Source of the DNA: Deltaproteobacteria bacterium
Lineage (GTDB): Bacteria; Desulfobacterota; JAFDED01
Length of the DNA stretch: 64,000 nt
NCBI GenBank assembly: GCA_019310535.1
Contig: JAFDED010000001.1
Coordinates: 62,001 to 126,000, forward strand
Direction: 5' to 3'
The position numbers and the translations under genes are program-made. Shown here in pieces: positions 1 through 11,879 of the stretch. Below the pieces are notes generated by a model. It saw nothing but the letters and a program-made list of their open reading frames with translations. It was not told the DNA's origin and did not search any database. Every line of letters begins with the position of its first letter. Positions within the stretch are counted from its first letter, which is position 1.

Positions 1-443
1 AGGCCCATAGGGCACGCCTCCTCCTTTACCCGCAAGTCGATTACCACATCGCTTTGTCGCGCCATGGCGGAATTCACGTTCCCTGTCAGAGCGATCACCG
101 GGACGTTCATACCGCGAATGGCCGGCAGAATCTCAAGGATTTCTTCAGAATGTCCGCTGTTGGACAGAACAATCACAACGTCGCCTTCCGCCAGCATTCC
201 CAGCTCGCCGTGAATCCCTTCCACAGGGTGAAGGAAAAAGGCCGGCGTTCCCGTGCTAACCAGGGTGGATGCAATCTTTTTACAGACCAGACCCGATTTT
301 CCTATTCCCACCAGGACAACTTTTCCTCGACATGCGAGGATCATTTCCACTGCCTGCTGGAAGCTCTTCCCCAGCCTCTCCATGACCGTCATTATTGCCG
401 CGGCCTCGGTGCGCATTACTTCACGCGCAAGGTCGATGTCCAT
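1..443 (-). CDS. kdsD: Arabinose-5-phosphate isomerase KdsD (partial)
   Basis: Converts ribulose 5-phosphate to arabinose 5-phosphate, the first step of Kdo synthesis for lipopolysaccharide; cytoplasmic. Only the N-terminal 147 residues lie in the window; the 3' end runs off the left edge. The sugar-isomerase (SIS) fold is visible: GIGKSG near residues 46-51, the segment HPVEGIHGELG near 72-82 and the phosphosugar-binding LSNSGHSEE near 93-101. The ATG at 443 is preceded by AGGGG and no better in-frame ATG is seen upstream. It lies 139 bases downstream of kdsA on the same strand, which fits a Kdo operon. KpsF-type paralogues look alike, but the neighbours favour KdsD. Confidence 0.9.
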   Translation of the reverse strand, partial: MDIDLAREVMRTEAAAIMTVMERLGKSFQQAVEMILACRGKVVLVGIGKSGLVCKKIASTLVSTGTPAFFLHPVEGIHGELGMLAEGDVVIVLSNSGHSEEILEILPAIRGMNVPVIALTGNVNSAMARQSDVVIDLRVKEEACPMG

Positions 444-582
444 GCTTCCCCTATCCGTATTGAATGGAGAAGTTTCCAAGCAATCCCGCGCGGTTCGCCT
501 CGTTATCAACAAATATCCCTCCCCGCATAACGTCCATGTGAATAGAATCCAGGAATTTTTCGATTGCCGTTGAATGCTCTTT

Positions 583-3759
<3,177 letters not shown>

Positions 3760-3786
3760 TCAGGAAACCTCCCTATTTCAGTTTCT

Positions 3787-3814
3787 TGTATATCACAACC
3801 GAATGAATTGTCAA
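3787..3814 (-). promoter_or_regulatory. Sigma-70-type promoter of kdsB operon
   Basis: On the minus strand a perfect TTGACA (3809-3814) is followed after 16 bases by TATACA (3787-3792). It lies about 30 bases upstream of the kdsB TTG start, in an AT-rich stretch, facing the operon. No operator or riboswitch is evident between promoter and start. Confidence 0.75.
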
Positions 3815-4024
3815 GTTGTTTACTTTTTTCAAAAAAATCTTGTATTATATTGCAAACAATGGTATGAATTTTTTTTCGTGGGGTCATCATTCAAAATAGC
3901 CAGCATTTGTTGTCGGCATTTCTAAAATGTATAGCTTTATGGGTTACCGTGCTATTTGCGTTGCGTTGCGGACACGTCAACCGCTATTGAACTTACGATC
4001 CAACTGGCAAGGAGGTAAAAAACA

Positions 4025-4252
4025 GTGGCTCAGACAGATGGGACTCCGGTAGAATCCCCCATGGTGGGAAAGATCATTGAGGTGAAGGTGAAAGTTGGAG
4101 ATACGGTGAGCGAAGATGACGAGATCGCCATCCTGGAAGCCATGAAAATGGAAATGCCAATTCCCGCCCCATGTGATGGCACAATCAAAGAAGTCTGCGT
4201 TGCCGCAGGAGATTCCGTAGAGTCCGGAAAGGTTATCGCCATTATCGGATAA
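4025..4252 (+). CDS. Biotin carboxyl carrier protein
   Basis: A free-standing 75-residue biotinyl/lipoyl domain. The biotinylation motif EAMKM lies at residues 38-42 with the acceptor lysine at 41, preceded by the SPMVGKI turn and followed by the hairpin IPAPCDGTI. It is expected to shuttle carboxyl groups on biotin between partner active sites. The start is GTG at 4025 behind a strong AAGGAGG. Length equals the carrier domain of methylmalonyl-CoA decarboxylase gamma or transcarboxylase 1.3S without a linker. The carboxyltransferase at 12711-14243 is the obvious partner. No biotin carboxylase gene is present in the window, so the complex may transcarboxylate or decarboxylate instead of using ATP and bicarbonate (inference). 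Confidence 0.92.
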   Translation: MAQTDGTPVESPMVGKIIEVKVKVGDTVSEDDEIAILEAMKMEMPIPAPCDGTIKEVCVAAGDSVESGKVIAIIG

Positions 4253-4300
4253 AATCAATGCGATCTGGGAAATACCCAAAGCAAGACAATGACCTGTGGA

Positions 4301-4349
4301 GACCGCTTTTAGGCCCCAAAAAAGAGCCTGGAAGCGGTCGACTTTTTGC
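4301..4349 (+). terminator. Intrinsic terminator after biotin carrier gene
   Basis: A 14-pair stem (GACCGCTT... at 4301-4314 with ...AAGCGGTC ending at 4339, including two G-U pairs) is followed by a T-rich run. It closes the biotin carrier gene and makes read-through into the mutase genes unlikely without a second promoter. The rest of the gap (4350-4587) shows no gene. Confidence 0.75.
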
Positions 4350-4587
4350 CTTTTAGCAAAGCGGCCCTTTCTTATGTTTCGACAGCTTGTCGCCGGCCTC
4401 TCATAATCGGCGGCCTTACGGGAATAAGGAGGCTGTGTGGAAGGCGGTTACTGTTCTTTCCCGCTATGAATTTGAACAATTCCGCTCAGGATTTCGCAAA
4501 CGTTCTCAAAATTAATCATCAACTTATGATTACAAGATTAGGAGACTGTAGTCCAGTACTTCTCTGATCCGGACGGGGGAGGAAGAC

Positions 4588-6264
4588 ATGTTTGATCGTG
4601 AAAAAATTCAAACATTGGAGAACGCCTGGAGAATCTGGGACGCGGAGGTCCAGAAAGATATAGAGAAACGGCCTGAACAGCCATTACTGTTCGAAACCAT
4701 GTCAAACATTCCCGTCAAGCGGGTTTATACGCCGCTGGATATTCGGGAGATGAACTACGAAGACGATCTCGGACTGCCCGGCCAATACCCGTACACGCGG
4801 GGAATCCAGCCGACAATGTACCGGGGCCGGCACTGGACCATGCGGCAGTACGCGGGGTATGGCACTGCTGAGGAGTCCAACCGACGATACCGCTATCTCC
4901 TGGACCAGGGTCAGACCGGCCTGTCGGTTGCTTTTGACCTGCCAACCCAGATCGGTTACGATTCCGACCATCCTCTGGCGCTGGGAGAGGTCGGAAAAGT
5001 GGGTGTGAGCATCGATTCGGTCCGGGACATGGAACTTCTTTTCTCCGGGATTCCCCTGGACAGAGTCAGCACATCGATGACCATCAATGCCCCGGCATCC
5101 ATCCTGCTCGCCATGTACATCGACGTGGCGGAACGCCAGGGAGTGTCCGGGGATCGGCTGAATGGAACCGTCCAGAACGATATCCTCAAGGAGTACGCGG
5201 CCCGCGGCACATATATTTTCCCCCCGGCCGCTTCAATGCGGATCACTACCGATATCTTCAGCTTCTGCTCACAGCGGGCTCCCCGATGGAACACCATCAG
5301 CATATCAGGGTACCACATGAGGGAGGCCGGCTGCACGGCTGTTCAGGAAGTGGCATTCACCCTGGCCAATGGCATTGCATATGTGGAGGCCGCCATCCGA
5401 GCGGGGCTCGATGTGGATGCCTTTGCCCCGAGGCTCAGCTTTTTCTTCAATGCCCATCTGGACTTCCTGGAAGAAGTGGCCAAGTTCCGGGCCGCACGCC
5501 GCCTGTGGGCCCGTATCATGAAAGAGCGCTTCAGCGCCAAAAATCCTCGCAGCCTTATGCTTCGCTTCCACACACAGACGGGAGGCTCCACCCTGACAGC
5601 CCAGCAACCGTTCAACAATGTGGTGCGGGTGGCCCTCCAGGCTCTTTCCGCGGTACTGGGAGGAACCCAGTCGCTCCATACCAACTCCTATGACGAGGCC
5701 CTGGCCCTCCCATCCGAGCAGTCGGTTCAAATCGCCCTTCGCACCCAGCAACTCATCGCCTTCGAGTCCGGCGCGGCAAGCACCGCGGACCCGCTGGCAG
5801 GCTCGTTCTACATCGAGCGGCTCACCAACGAAATAGAAGAAATGGCCCATGAATATATCCGGAAAATCGATGATATCGGCGGTGCGCCTGTGGCCATTGA
5901 ACGGGGTTACATCCAGCAGGAAATCCAGGAGGCCGCGTACCGCTATCAAAAGGACGTTGAGGCCGGTCGTCGCCCGGTGGTTGGCGTCAACAAGTTCGTT
6001 CAGGAAGAGGCTCCGCCCAAAGGACTGCTGAAAGTGAACCCGGCGGTGAGAGAACGGCAGATCAAGATGCTGGAAATCCTTCGCAGGGAGCGCGACACCG
6101 ACGCTGTTGAACGGTGCCTCGATGCCATCCGCCAGGCGGCCGGCGGCTCTGATAACCTGATGCCGCGGATTCTTGACGCCGTTCATGTAAGGGCCACGCT
6201 GGGAGAAATCTGCGACGCCATGCGCGATGTCTTCGGTGAGTATAAATCCACTTACACGTTGTAA
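4588..6264 (+). CDS. Methylmalonyl-CoA mutase, large (catalytic) subunit
   Basis: Adenosylcobalamin-dependent rearrangement of methylmalonyl-CoA and succinyl-CoA. The 558 residues form the substrate-binding TIM-barrel domain only; the cobalamin domain is in the next gene. Typical segments are visible: [22 protein letters not shown] (split here as [13 protein letters not shown] and HWTMRQYAG), [25 protein letters not shown], and the late [16 protein letters not shown] and [16 protein letters not shown] at 4588 has a GGGGGAGGA ribosome-binding site. The two-subunit form (about 560 + 135 residues) is the archaeal and deltaproteobacterial style. It works with the epimerase at 14366-14764 in propionate oxidation or formation. 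Confidence 0.95.
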   Translation: MFDREKIQTLENAWRIWDAEVQKDIEKRPEQPLLFETMSNIPVKRVYTPLDIREMNYEDDLGLPGQYPYTRGIQPTMYRGRHWTMRQYAGYGTAEESNRRYRYLLDQGQTGLSVAFDLPTQIGYDSDHPLALGEVGKVGVSIDSVRDMELLFSGIPLDRVSTSMTINAPASILLAMYIDVAERQGVSGDRLNGTVQNDILKEYAARGTYIFPPAASMRITTDIFSFCSQRAPRWNTISISGYHMREAGCTAVQEVAFTLANGIAYVEAAIRAGLDVDAFAPRLSFFFNAHLDFLEEVAKFRAARRLWARIMKERFSAKNPRSLMLRFHTQTGGSTLTAQQPFNNVVRVALQALSAVLGGTQSLHTNSYDEALALPSEQSVQIALRTQQLIAFESGAASTADPLAGSFYIERLTNEIEEMAHEYIRKIDDIGGAPVAIERGYIQQEIQEAAYRYQKDVEAGRRPVVGVNKFVQEEAPPKGLLKVNPAVRERQIKMLEILRRERDTDAVERCLDAIRQAAGGSDNLMPRILDAVHVRATLGEICDAMRDVFGEYKSTYTL

Positions 6265-6276
6265 GGAGGGCCCCTT

Positions 6277-6684
6277 ATGTCGGAAAGGAAAATTCGCGTG
6301 CTTGTTGCCAAACCCGGGCTGGACGGCCACGACCGGGGCGCCAAAGTGATAGCCAGGGCGCTTCGGGACGCCGGGATGGAGGTCATCTACACGGGGCTTC
6401 GCCAGACTCCGGAGCAGATCGTGTCGACCATAATACAGGAGGGTGTGGATGCCCTCTGCCTCAGCATCCTTTCGGGCGCCCACGACTACCTGTTTCCGCG
6501 CATCATGGAACTCATGCGCCGGGAGAACCTGCAGGATGTCCTGGTGCTGGGAGGGGGCGTCATCCCGGAAGAGGATGTTCCAGGGTTGATACAATCGGGA
6601 GTAGCTGGTATCTACGGGTCCGGAACCAGCACAGAAGTCATCGTCAACGCCGTCCGCGAGGGAGTTGCAAAGCGATCGCGATAA
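6277..6684 (+). CDS. Methylmalonyl-CoA mutase, B12-binding subunit
   Basis: A 135-residue cobalamin-binding domain. DGHDRG at residues 16-21 is the DxHxxG motif, with His18 as the lower axial cobalt ligand. SILSGAH in the middle and VLGGGVIP near the C-terminus fill the other two nucleotide-loop positions. It starts 12 bases after the large-subunit stop with the ribosome-binding site AAGGAGGG, so the two subunits are co-transcribed and probably assemble as a heterodimer. Downstream lies repeat copy A and then the acyl-CoA synthetase. Confidence 0.95.
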   Translation: MSERKIRVLVAKPGLDGHDRGAKVIARALRDAGMEVIYTGLRQTPEQIVSTIIQEGVDALCLSILSGAHDYLFPRIMELMRRENLQDVLVLGGGVIPEEDVPGLIQSGVAGIYGSGTSTEVIVNAVREGVAKRSR

Positions 6685-6734
6685 ATAGCTCACCATAGAG
6701 AACGCAACGATCGCAGAGAAAGAATCTTAATTTA

Positions 6735-7049
6735 TTATCAGGAGTATCCTGTCAGGTCGGCAAATAAAACTTTAATTGCCTGATTTTAATTACATTCTTA
6801 TTGCTCAACCATTGGACCGAAAGTTGTGATTCCACACCGGCCAAACATTAATGGCATTCAGGTTCCATGAGGGGTGGCCCGGACAATGTATTGTCCGGGC
6901 TGCGTGGCAGCAAGAGGCAGTACATGGCTCGTTTAATGGTTCCCGGGCGCGGGGTGCACCGGGCAAAACCTCCTGCCGCTTCGCGACCCGGGCGACAAGT
7001 CGTCCGGGCCACCCCAACAACATCCTTCATATATTTATTATTGGCGGCG
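6735..7049 (-). repeat. MITE-like dispersed repeat, copy A (long form)
   Basis: About 315 bases matching, in reverse orientation, the repeats at 38944-39203 and 62289-62486. It has the full right half (from the GACCTGACAGG-type end) and the roughly 120-base core. It lacks the left terminal part present in the other two copies. The core is bracketed by a 14-base inverted repeat, GGGGTGGCCCGGAC and its complement. A near-perfect hairpin with arms GCCCGGACAAT lies at one edge. No protein is likely to be encoded, although a chance reading frame fuses it to the synthetase gene. It separates the mutase genes from the synthetase. Confidence 0.8.
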
Positions 7050-7081
7050 ATTCGGCGGTGAACTCAAAGGAGACAGGTGAT

Positions 7082-9028
7082 ATGGAAGGTATTATCTGGG
7101 AGCCGTATAACGACTATCTGGAGAAAAGCAACATACGGTTCTTTATGAACAAGCACGGCATAAAGAACTACGAGGATCTGATCCGGCGCAGCATAAGCGA
7201 CATCCAGTGGTTCTGGGACGCCATGATGGAAGATTGCCGTGTGGAGTGGTACCGGAAGTACGACCGGACACTGGACATGGGAAAATCAAAGAGCTTCGAG
7301 TGGGCCCAGTGGTTCATCGGAGGAAAGATCAACATCGCCCATAACACACTGGACAGATACGCCCTGGACCCTCTGGTTAAAAACCGTCTGGCTTTCATCT
7401 GGGAGGGAGAGGACGGAAGCATTCAGAAGTGGACATACGGAGACCTGTATATTGAGGCAAACAGATGCGCCAATGCCCTGCGGGGCCTGGGCGTGGGTAA
7501 AGGGGACACCGTGGGGCTGTACATGCCCATGATACCCGAGCTCATTGTGGCCTTTTTCGCATGCCTCAAGGTGGGTGCCCCGATGGTCCCGGTATTTTCC
7601 GGTTTCGGGGCCGCAGCACTGGGTGTCCGCCTGGAGGATGCCGAGGCCAAGGTTTTGATAACCACCGACGGTTCCCTGCGGAGGGGACGCCGGGTCGAGT
7701 TGAAGTCAACCTGCGACGAGGCCGCCCGGATGGTCCCAACCCTCAAGCATATTGTAGTAGCCAGGCGGCTCGGGGACGCGGATATCCCATGGACGGCGGG
7801 CCGGGACATCTGGTGGCACGAGTTGGTGCCCGGGCAATCGAAAGAGTGCAAAACCGAGGTCTTGGATGCAGAGGACTATTCCCTCATCCTGTTTTCCTCC
7901 GGCACCACGGGCAGGCCGAAAGGGACCATGCACACCCACGCGGGCGCCCTGGCACAGACGGCCAAGGAGGTGGGGTATTCCCTGGATGTCAAACCATCGG
8001 ACCGGTTCTTCTGGGTCACGGACATCGGCTGGATGATGGGGCCGTGGCAGATCATAGGCGTGCAGCATTTCGGGTCGTGCCACTTCATTTACGAGGGTGC
8101 CCCCAATTATCCCAACCCCGACCGCGTGTGGGAGATGATCGAGCGGCACCAGATCACCACCCTGGGCATCTCTCCCACGCTCATCCGGCTCCTTATGCGA
8201 TCCGGCAAGGAATGGGTGGAAAAGCACGACCTCTCCAGCCTCCGCATCCTGGGCTCCACGGGCGAGCCGTGGGACAGCGAATCATACATGTGGTTCTTCA
8301 ATACCGTGGGCAAGCGGCGTCTTCCCATCATGAACATCTCCGGCGGGACCGAGATGGTGGGGTGCCTGCTGCAGCCCTATCCCGTGGCGAGCCTCAAGCC
8401 CTGCACCCTGCGGGGGCCGGGTCTGGCCATGGACATCGACGTCTTCGACGACGACGGCAAACCCATCCGGGGGGGCATCGGCCACCTGGTCTGCAAACAG
8501 CCCTGTCCGTCCTTCACCAAGTCCTTCTTGAAGGACGATGAGCGCTACATCGAAACCTATTTCTCCCGCTGGCCCGAAGTCTGGTATCACGGGGACTGGG
8601 CGCTCGTGGACGAGGACGGCTTCTGGTTCCTTCACGGCCGCTCGGACGATACCATCAAGGTGGCCGGCAAGCGGACCGGCCCCGCTGAGGTGGAAGCGGC
8701 CCTTATCGAGCACCCGGCCGTCTCAGAGGCGGCTGCCATCGGTGTGCCTCACGCGATAAAGGGAGAGGGCGTGGTGTGTTTCGTGGTGCTTCAGCCGGGA
8801 GTGGAACCCGGCGAAGAACTGCGACAGGAACTCAAGGGACAGGTAGTCAAGTTCCTGGGCAAGACCCTGCGCCCCGACGACCTGAAGTTCGTCAATGCCC
8901 TGCCCAAGACCCGTTCGGCAAAAATCGTCCGGGGCACCATCAAGAAAAAATATTTAGGAGAGGACTTGGGCGACATCGCCTCAATCGAGAATCCCGAGGC
9001 CCTGGACGAGATCGACGCGGCGCGGTGA
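7082..9028 (+). CDS. AMP-forming acyl-CoA synthetase (acetyl/propionyl-CoA synthetase-like)
   Basis: Activates a short carboxylic acid with ATP and CoA; propionate or acetate is likely from context. The 648 residues belong to the ANL superfamily: the phosphate loop SSGTTGRPKGT is near residues 270-280, followed by STGEPWD, WYHGDWALVDEDGF, RSDDTIKVAGKR, and the C-terminal KTRSAKIVRG with the catalytic (often acetylated) lysine near 613. The frame is open upstream into repeat copy A. ATG at 7082 is chosen because it follows AAAGGAGACAGG and begins the family's N-terminus. It probably feeds propionyl-CoA to the adjacent methylmalonyl-CoA enzymes. Exact acid specificity cannot be read from sequence. 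Confidence 0.9.
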   Translation: MEGIIWEPYNDYLEKSNIRFFMNKHGIKNYEDLIRRSISDIQWFWDAMMEDCRVEWYRKYDRTLDMGKSKSFEWAQWFIGGKINIAHNTLDRYALDPLVKNRLAFIWEGEDGSIQKWTYGDLYIEANRCANALRGLGVGKGDTVGLYMPMIPELIVAFFACLKVGAPMVPVFSGFGAAALGVRLEDAEAKVLITTDGSLRRGRRVELKSTCDEAARMVPTLKHIVVARRLGDADIPWTAGRDIWWHELVPGQSKECKTEVLDAEDYSLILFSSGTTGRPKGTMHTHAGALAQTAKEVGYSLDVKPSDRFFWVTDIGWMMGPWQIIGVQHFGSCHFIYEGAPNYPNPDRVWEMIERHQITTLGISPTLIRLLMRSGKEWVEKHDLSSLRILGSTGEPWDSESYMWFFNTVGKRRLPIMNISGGTEMVGCLLQPYPVASLKPCTLRGPGLAMDIDVFDDDGKPIRGGIGHLVCKQPCPSFTKSFLKDDERYIETYFSRWPEVWYHGDWALVDEDGFWFLHGRSDDTIKVAGKRTGPAEVEAALIEHPAVSEAAAIGVPHAIKGEGVVCFVVLQPGVEPGEELRQELKGQVVKFLGKTLRPDDLKFVNALPKTRSAKIVRGTIKKKYLGEDLGDIASIENPEALDEIDAAR

Positions 9029-9376
9029 CGGGGTCGGCGCAGATGGCCTCGCCTTGGGTGTTGCTTTGATATCCTGGTGCCGCTGGCAGAGCCGAAGGCT
9101 TCTAATACGAAGTTGCAATCAAACAAGTAAGATAATTCGAGGAATATGCCTATTGATTTAGCTCAGCTAATACTGTATCGCCCCTATCGTCAGGGAAGAA
9201 TGGAATTTGCAATCCAATAAAATTCTTTGCTGCGACTTGTGTTACCGAAATGAACACAACTTGGTGTCATATCACATCAGGTCAAGCATTCCCGCTCCCG
9301 ATAAGCCATCACAGGGCGCAAAGAAGTTGGCTCGTATGTACCTGTCGGGAGAAAGACACTTGTTTCAGAAAAGTCT
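9029..9376. other. Intergenic gap, no gene seen
   Basis: About 350 bases between the convergent ends of the acyl-CoA synthetase and hisG. Short open frames here lack family-like sequence and ribosome-binding sites. I looked in the other frames for a missing HisG C-terminal domain and did not find one. Confidence 0.5.
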
Positions 9377-10138
9377 TTAAAAATGTCCCAATAAGGAGCG
9401 CCTGCGCTGTCTCCCGGGTGCATCCGCGGCCCGGGCCAGTCGGTCGCGGAAGGTCTGAATCCATTCCGCCCGATCGGGGTCGTGCATAGAGCCGCAGTTG
9501 GCGATGAGCCGTGCCGTGGAACCCTTGAGGACTGTGGCGATAACCTTGAGCCCGTTCTCCCGCAGGGTACTGCCTGTGGATGAGTTGTCGATGATGGCCT
9601 CGGCGTCCTCTGGCGGTTTGGCTTCCGTGGCGCCGAAGCTCAGCAGAAGCGATACATTGGAATAGCCTCGCCTCCGGACATTGCGCCATGGAGTTATCAC
9701 CGACGGCTCCACTCCGGTGGTGCGCACCACGAGATCCTCGGCCAGATTCAGGTACTCGGTGGAGATACGAATCTCCCTGCGCGGCATGGCCAGCAGGTCT
9801 TCCAGGGTCTTGACCTCATCCCATTCCTGGGGCACGGCCATCACGATGTCCACCCTGCCGTATCCCAGGTCCATGATCACCTCCGCGTCAGTGTTGGATC
9901 GAGTCTCCAGAAACCAGTCGAGCCCGGAAATGCCCAGATCATAGTAACCCTCTGCCACCAGCATGGGGATTTCCTGGGGCCTGAGCACCTTGACTTCAAC
10001 GGTCGGATCGCCCAGGGTGGGCCGATAGCCCCGTTCTCCCGTTCCGTAGCCATCCAGCATAAATCCCGCGCGCTGGAAAATGTGTTTGGTATCCTTTTCA
10101 AGGCTCCCTTTGGGAATGGCAATTTTGATCTTCTTCAC
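9377..10138 (-). CDS. hisG: ATP phosphoribosyltransferase catalytic subunit HisG
   Basis: First enzyme of histidine biosynthesis: ATP + PRPP to phosphoribosyl-ATP. The 253 residues show the catalytic core: IAIPKGSLEKD at the N-terminus, GISGLDWFLE, RISTEYLNLAEDL and the PRPP-binding IIDNSSTGSTLRENGL. After about residue 235 the protein ends with a short basic tail (RQRRRS) and has no C-terminal ACT-like regulatory domain. It is therefore longer than typical short HisG (about 210) but lacks the allosteric domain of the long form. The start is GTG at 10138 after AAAAGGAACG. It is co-directional with, and 42 bases downstream of, the HisS/HisZ-like gene, its likely regulatory partner. Confidence 0.9.
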   Translation of the reverse strand: MKKIKIAIPKGSLEKDTKHIFQRAGFMLDGYGTGERGYRPTLGDPTVEVKVLRPQEIPMLVAEGYYDLGISGLDWFLETRSNTDAEVIMDLGYGRVDIVMAVPQEWDEVKTLEDLLAMPRREIRISTEYLNLAEDLVVRTTGVEPSVITPWRNVRRRGYSNVSLLLSFGATEAKPPEDAEAIIDNSSTGSTLRENGLKVIATVLKGSTARLIANCGSMHDPDRAEWIQTFRDRLARAADAPGRQRRRSLLGHF

Positions 10139-10180
10139 CGTTCCTTTTCCTCTCGAAATAATGTAATTTTTCGATCATTG

Positions 10181-11686
10181 TTATGTCTTTAAACGTATGG
10201 TCCGCACGAGGTGCTCTCCCGCATCCGCCAGGGACACAACTTCCGAGGTGCCCTGTACGACGTCCCTGATCTCGCAGGAACCCCGCGGCACATCCTCGAC
10301 ACCAAGGACCAGCACATACCGGCAGCCCGCTCTGGCGGCCTGTTCCACCTGATCCTTGAGCTCCATGGGAAGCAGGGGGGAAGAGACTCGAAGGCCCCGC
10401 TCCCTCAGATCCACAGCTATCTCCACCGCTTTTTCCTTCAATCCGGTATCCCCCGCGGCCACCACCACATCCACCGGGGCGGCATCCACGGTCTGGCCGC
10501 TTTTCAGGAAAAGCTCCACCACTTCATCGAAGCCGAAAGCAAAGCCGGTGGCCGGCATATCCGGACCGCCGAATTCCTGCACCAGCCGGTCATAGCGTCC
10601 GCCTCCGCATATCTGCTTCCGATCGTCCAGCAGAGGTGAATCTATCGCAAAGACCATCCCGGTATAAAAATCGAACCCTCGTGTCAGGCCCAGTACCACA
10701 TCAAAGGGACCGATCCTGTGGGTTTGGAGCCAACCGCAAACCTCGAGGAGATTTTCCAGGGCAGCCTCAGCGGCCGTGCCGGAGACGAGTTCCTCCGCCT
10801 CCGCGGCAGCGGTTTCGCTGGAGGCCTTGAACCGGGCGATTCGTAAAATCCGCTCCTGCCATTCCACGGGCATCAGCCTCTGTGCATTCCAGAAGGCCTG
10901 GATGGTTTTTTCGGTGTATTCGGGGAGTTTCTCCACCCAGCTTCGCGCCATTTCTTCGCGGTAGTCCCTTGATGGGTTGATTTCGTATTCACCTTTATAT
11001 CCGATCTCGTCCTGGACGCGGAAAAGGTAAGCGATGCGGGTCTTGATGTACTCCAGGTTCTCCCGGTCCAGGGAATCCTTGTTGATCAGACCCTCGCAGT
11101 TATCCCTCACTCGATGGATTCGATCGATGTCGCCGATTATCCGGCTTTGAGCGTCGAAATCCAGCCCTTCCCGGGCCAGGATGTCACGGAATATTCCAAT
11201 ATTTCCTACTTTCAATGTATAATCCTGAATTCTCAGCCCTTTGAGTACGCTGACAGCCGCAGCGATCACCTCGGCATCGGCAAGGGAATCCCGGGAGCCC
11301 ATGAGCTCCACCCCTGCCTGCCTGAATTCCCGATATACTCCGGCCTGCAGGCGCCTGTACTGAAAGCACTGGCCGATATAGTACAGCTTGTAAGGCAGAG
11401 GCATATGGGCAAGCTTGTTCGTTGTAACCAGCCGGCAGACGGGAGCGGTCATCTCGGGTCGAAGGGCGTATTCGATGCGGTCCGAGATAAAGGTGAACAT
11501 TGATTCCCTGATTTCCTCGCCGGCCCGGGCTGCCAGCAAGAGGAACTCTTCGAACATGGGGGTCTGGATTTGCTGGAAACCGAATCGCTCGAACGTGCGC
11601 CGGAAGCCCAGCTCAACATAATTTCTGGCCGCCATGACCCCGGGGAGCAAGTCACGAGTGCCCCGCGGGGTTGAGAATTTCGGCAT
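10181..11686 (-). CDS. HisS/HisZ-family protein, probably ATP phosphoribosyltransferase regulatory subunit
   Basis: A 501-residue class II aminoacyl-tRNA-synthetase-like protein. It has the catalytic fold (motif 1 region PRGTRDLLPG, FRQAGVELMG, the histidine-binding LTRGFDFYTG and ICGGGRYDRLV) and a C-terminal anticodon-binding-like domain (from about residue 400, DVVVAAGDTG). Two ATP-binding arginines of true histidyl-tRNA synthetases look lost: the motif 2 position reads CFQYRR where FRHE is usual, and motif 3 reads GFAFGFDEVVE without the usual Arg. The stretch AGVELMG...ADAEVI is HisZ-like. Together with a neighbouring HisG lacking its regulatory domain, this favours HisZ. The extra C-terminal domain is unusual for HisZ, so an archaeal-type HisS remains possible. 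ATG 11686 follows AGGAGG. Confidence 0.6.
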   Translation of the reverse strand: MPKFSTPRGTRDLLPGVMAARNYVELGFRRTFERFGFQQIQTPMFEEFLLLAARAGEEIRESMFTFISDRIEYALRPEMTAPVCRLVTTNKLAHMPLPYKLYYIGQCFQYRRLQAGVYREFRQAGVELMGSRDSLADAEVIAAAVSVLKGLRIQDYTLKVGNIGIFRDILAREGLDFDAQSRIIGDIDRIHRVRDNCEGLINKDSLDRENLEYIKTRIAYLFRVQDEIGYKGEYEINPSRDYREEMARSWVEKLPEYTEKTIQAFWNAQRLMPVEWQERILRIARFKASSETAAAEAEELVSGTAAEAALENLLEVCGWLQTHRIGPFDVVLGLTRGFDFYTGMVFAIDSPLLDDRKQICGGGRYDRLVQEFGGPDMPATGFAFGFDEVVELFLKSGQTVDAAPVDVVVAAGDTGLKEKAVEIAVDLRERGLRVSSPLLPMELKDQVEQAARAGCRYVLVLGVEDVPRGSCEIRDVVQGTSEVVSLADAGEHLVRTIRLKT

Positions 11687-11713
11687 ATCCACGCCTCCTG
11701 TACAAAACAAAAA

Positions 11714-11744
11714 AGGCCTTGAGTGCATCGGCATCTCAAGGCCT
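11714..11744 (-). terminator. Attenuator (intrinsic terminator) in hisZ/hisS leader
   Basis: Perfect 10-base arms AGGCCTTGAG (RNA 5' arm 11735-11744, 3' arm 11714-11723) with an 11-base loop, followed on the minus strand by TTTTTGTTTTGT. It ends about 20 bases before the start codon of the HisS/HisZ-like gene, so it must be read through for expression. A GGCCTTAAGGC segment at the end of the leader peptide can pair with the AAGGCC part of the arms, giving a possible alternative structure. Confidence 0.8.
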
Positions 11745-11779
11745 GGGTCTGCTCCTTTATGAGAAGTTCAGGGCATGCC

Positions 11780-11839
11780 TTAAGGCCCGGCCGTGATGTA
11801 GCCGTGATGAACATGACCATGAAGCTTCAGTCCTACCAT
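11780..11839 (-). CDS. Histidine-rich leader peptide
   Basis: An 18-codon reading frame from ATG at 11839 to TAA at 11780 encoding MVGLKLHGHVHHGYITAGP. Four of the residues 7-12 are histidine (H7, H9, H11, H12). A GGGGAG lies about 10 bases before the ATG. It sits between a strong promoter and the terminator hairpin, as in classical histidine-operon attenuation: stalling at the His codons when charged tRNA-His is scarce would disturb pairing and let transcription continue into the hisZ/hisS-hisG operon. Codon order and layout are seen directly; the mechanism is inferred from the known enteric his leader. Confidence 0.75.
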   Translation of the reverse strand: MVGLKLHGHVHHGYITAGP

Positions 11840-11879
11840 ATCCCGGAAACTCCCCATTTCCCTTAGAATCAATTTTTTA

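Noticed and set aside
4253..4587. Cobalamin riboswitch before the B12-dependent mutase
   Set aside because: The gap holds a terminator for the upstream gene, but I could not recognise a B12-box or the expected multi-stem layout.
6851..7081. 77-codon N-terminal extension of the acyl-CoA synthetase
   Set aside because: It is the translation of repeat copy A; the family N-terminus and ribosome-binding site place the start at 7082.
9029..9376. Frameshifted C-terminal regulatory domain of HisG
   Set aside because: The other minus-strand frames downstream of hisG do not resemble the ACT-like domain.
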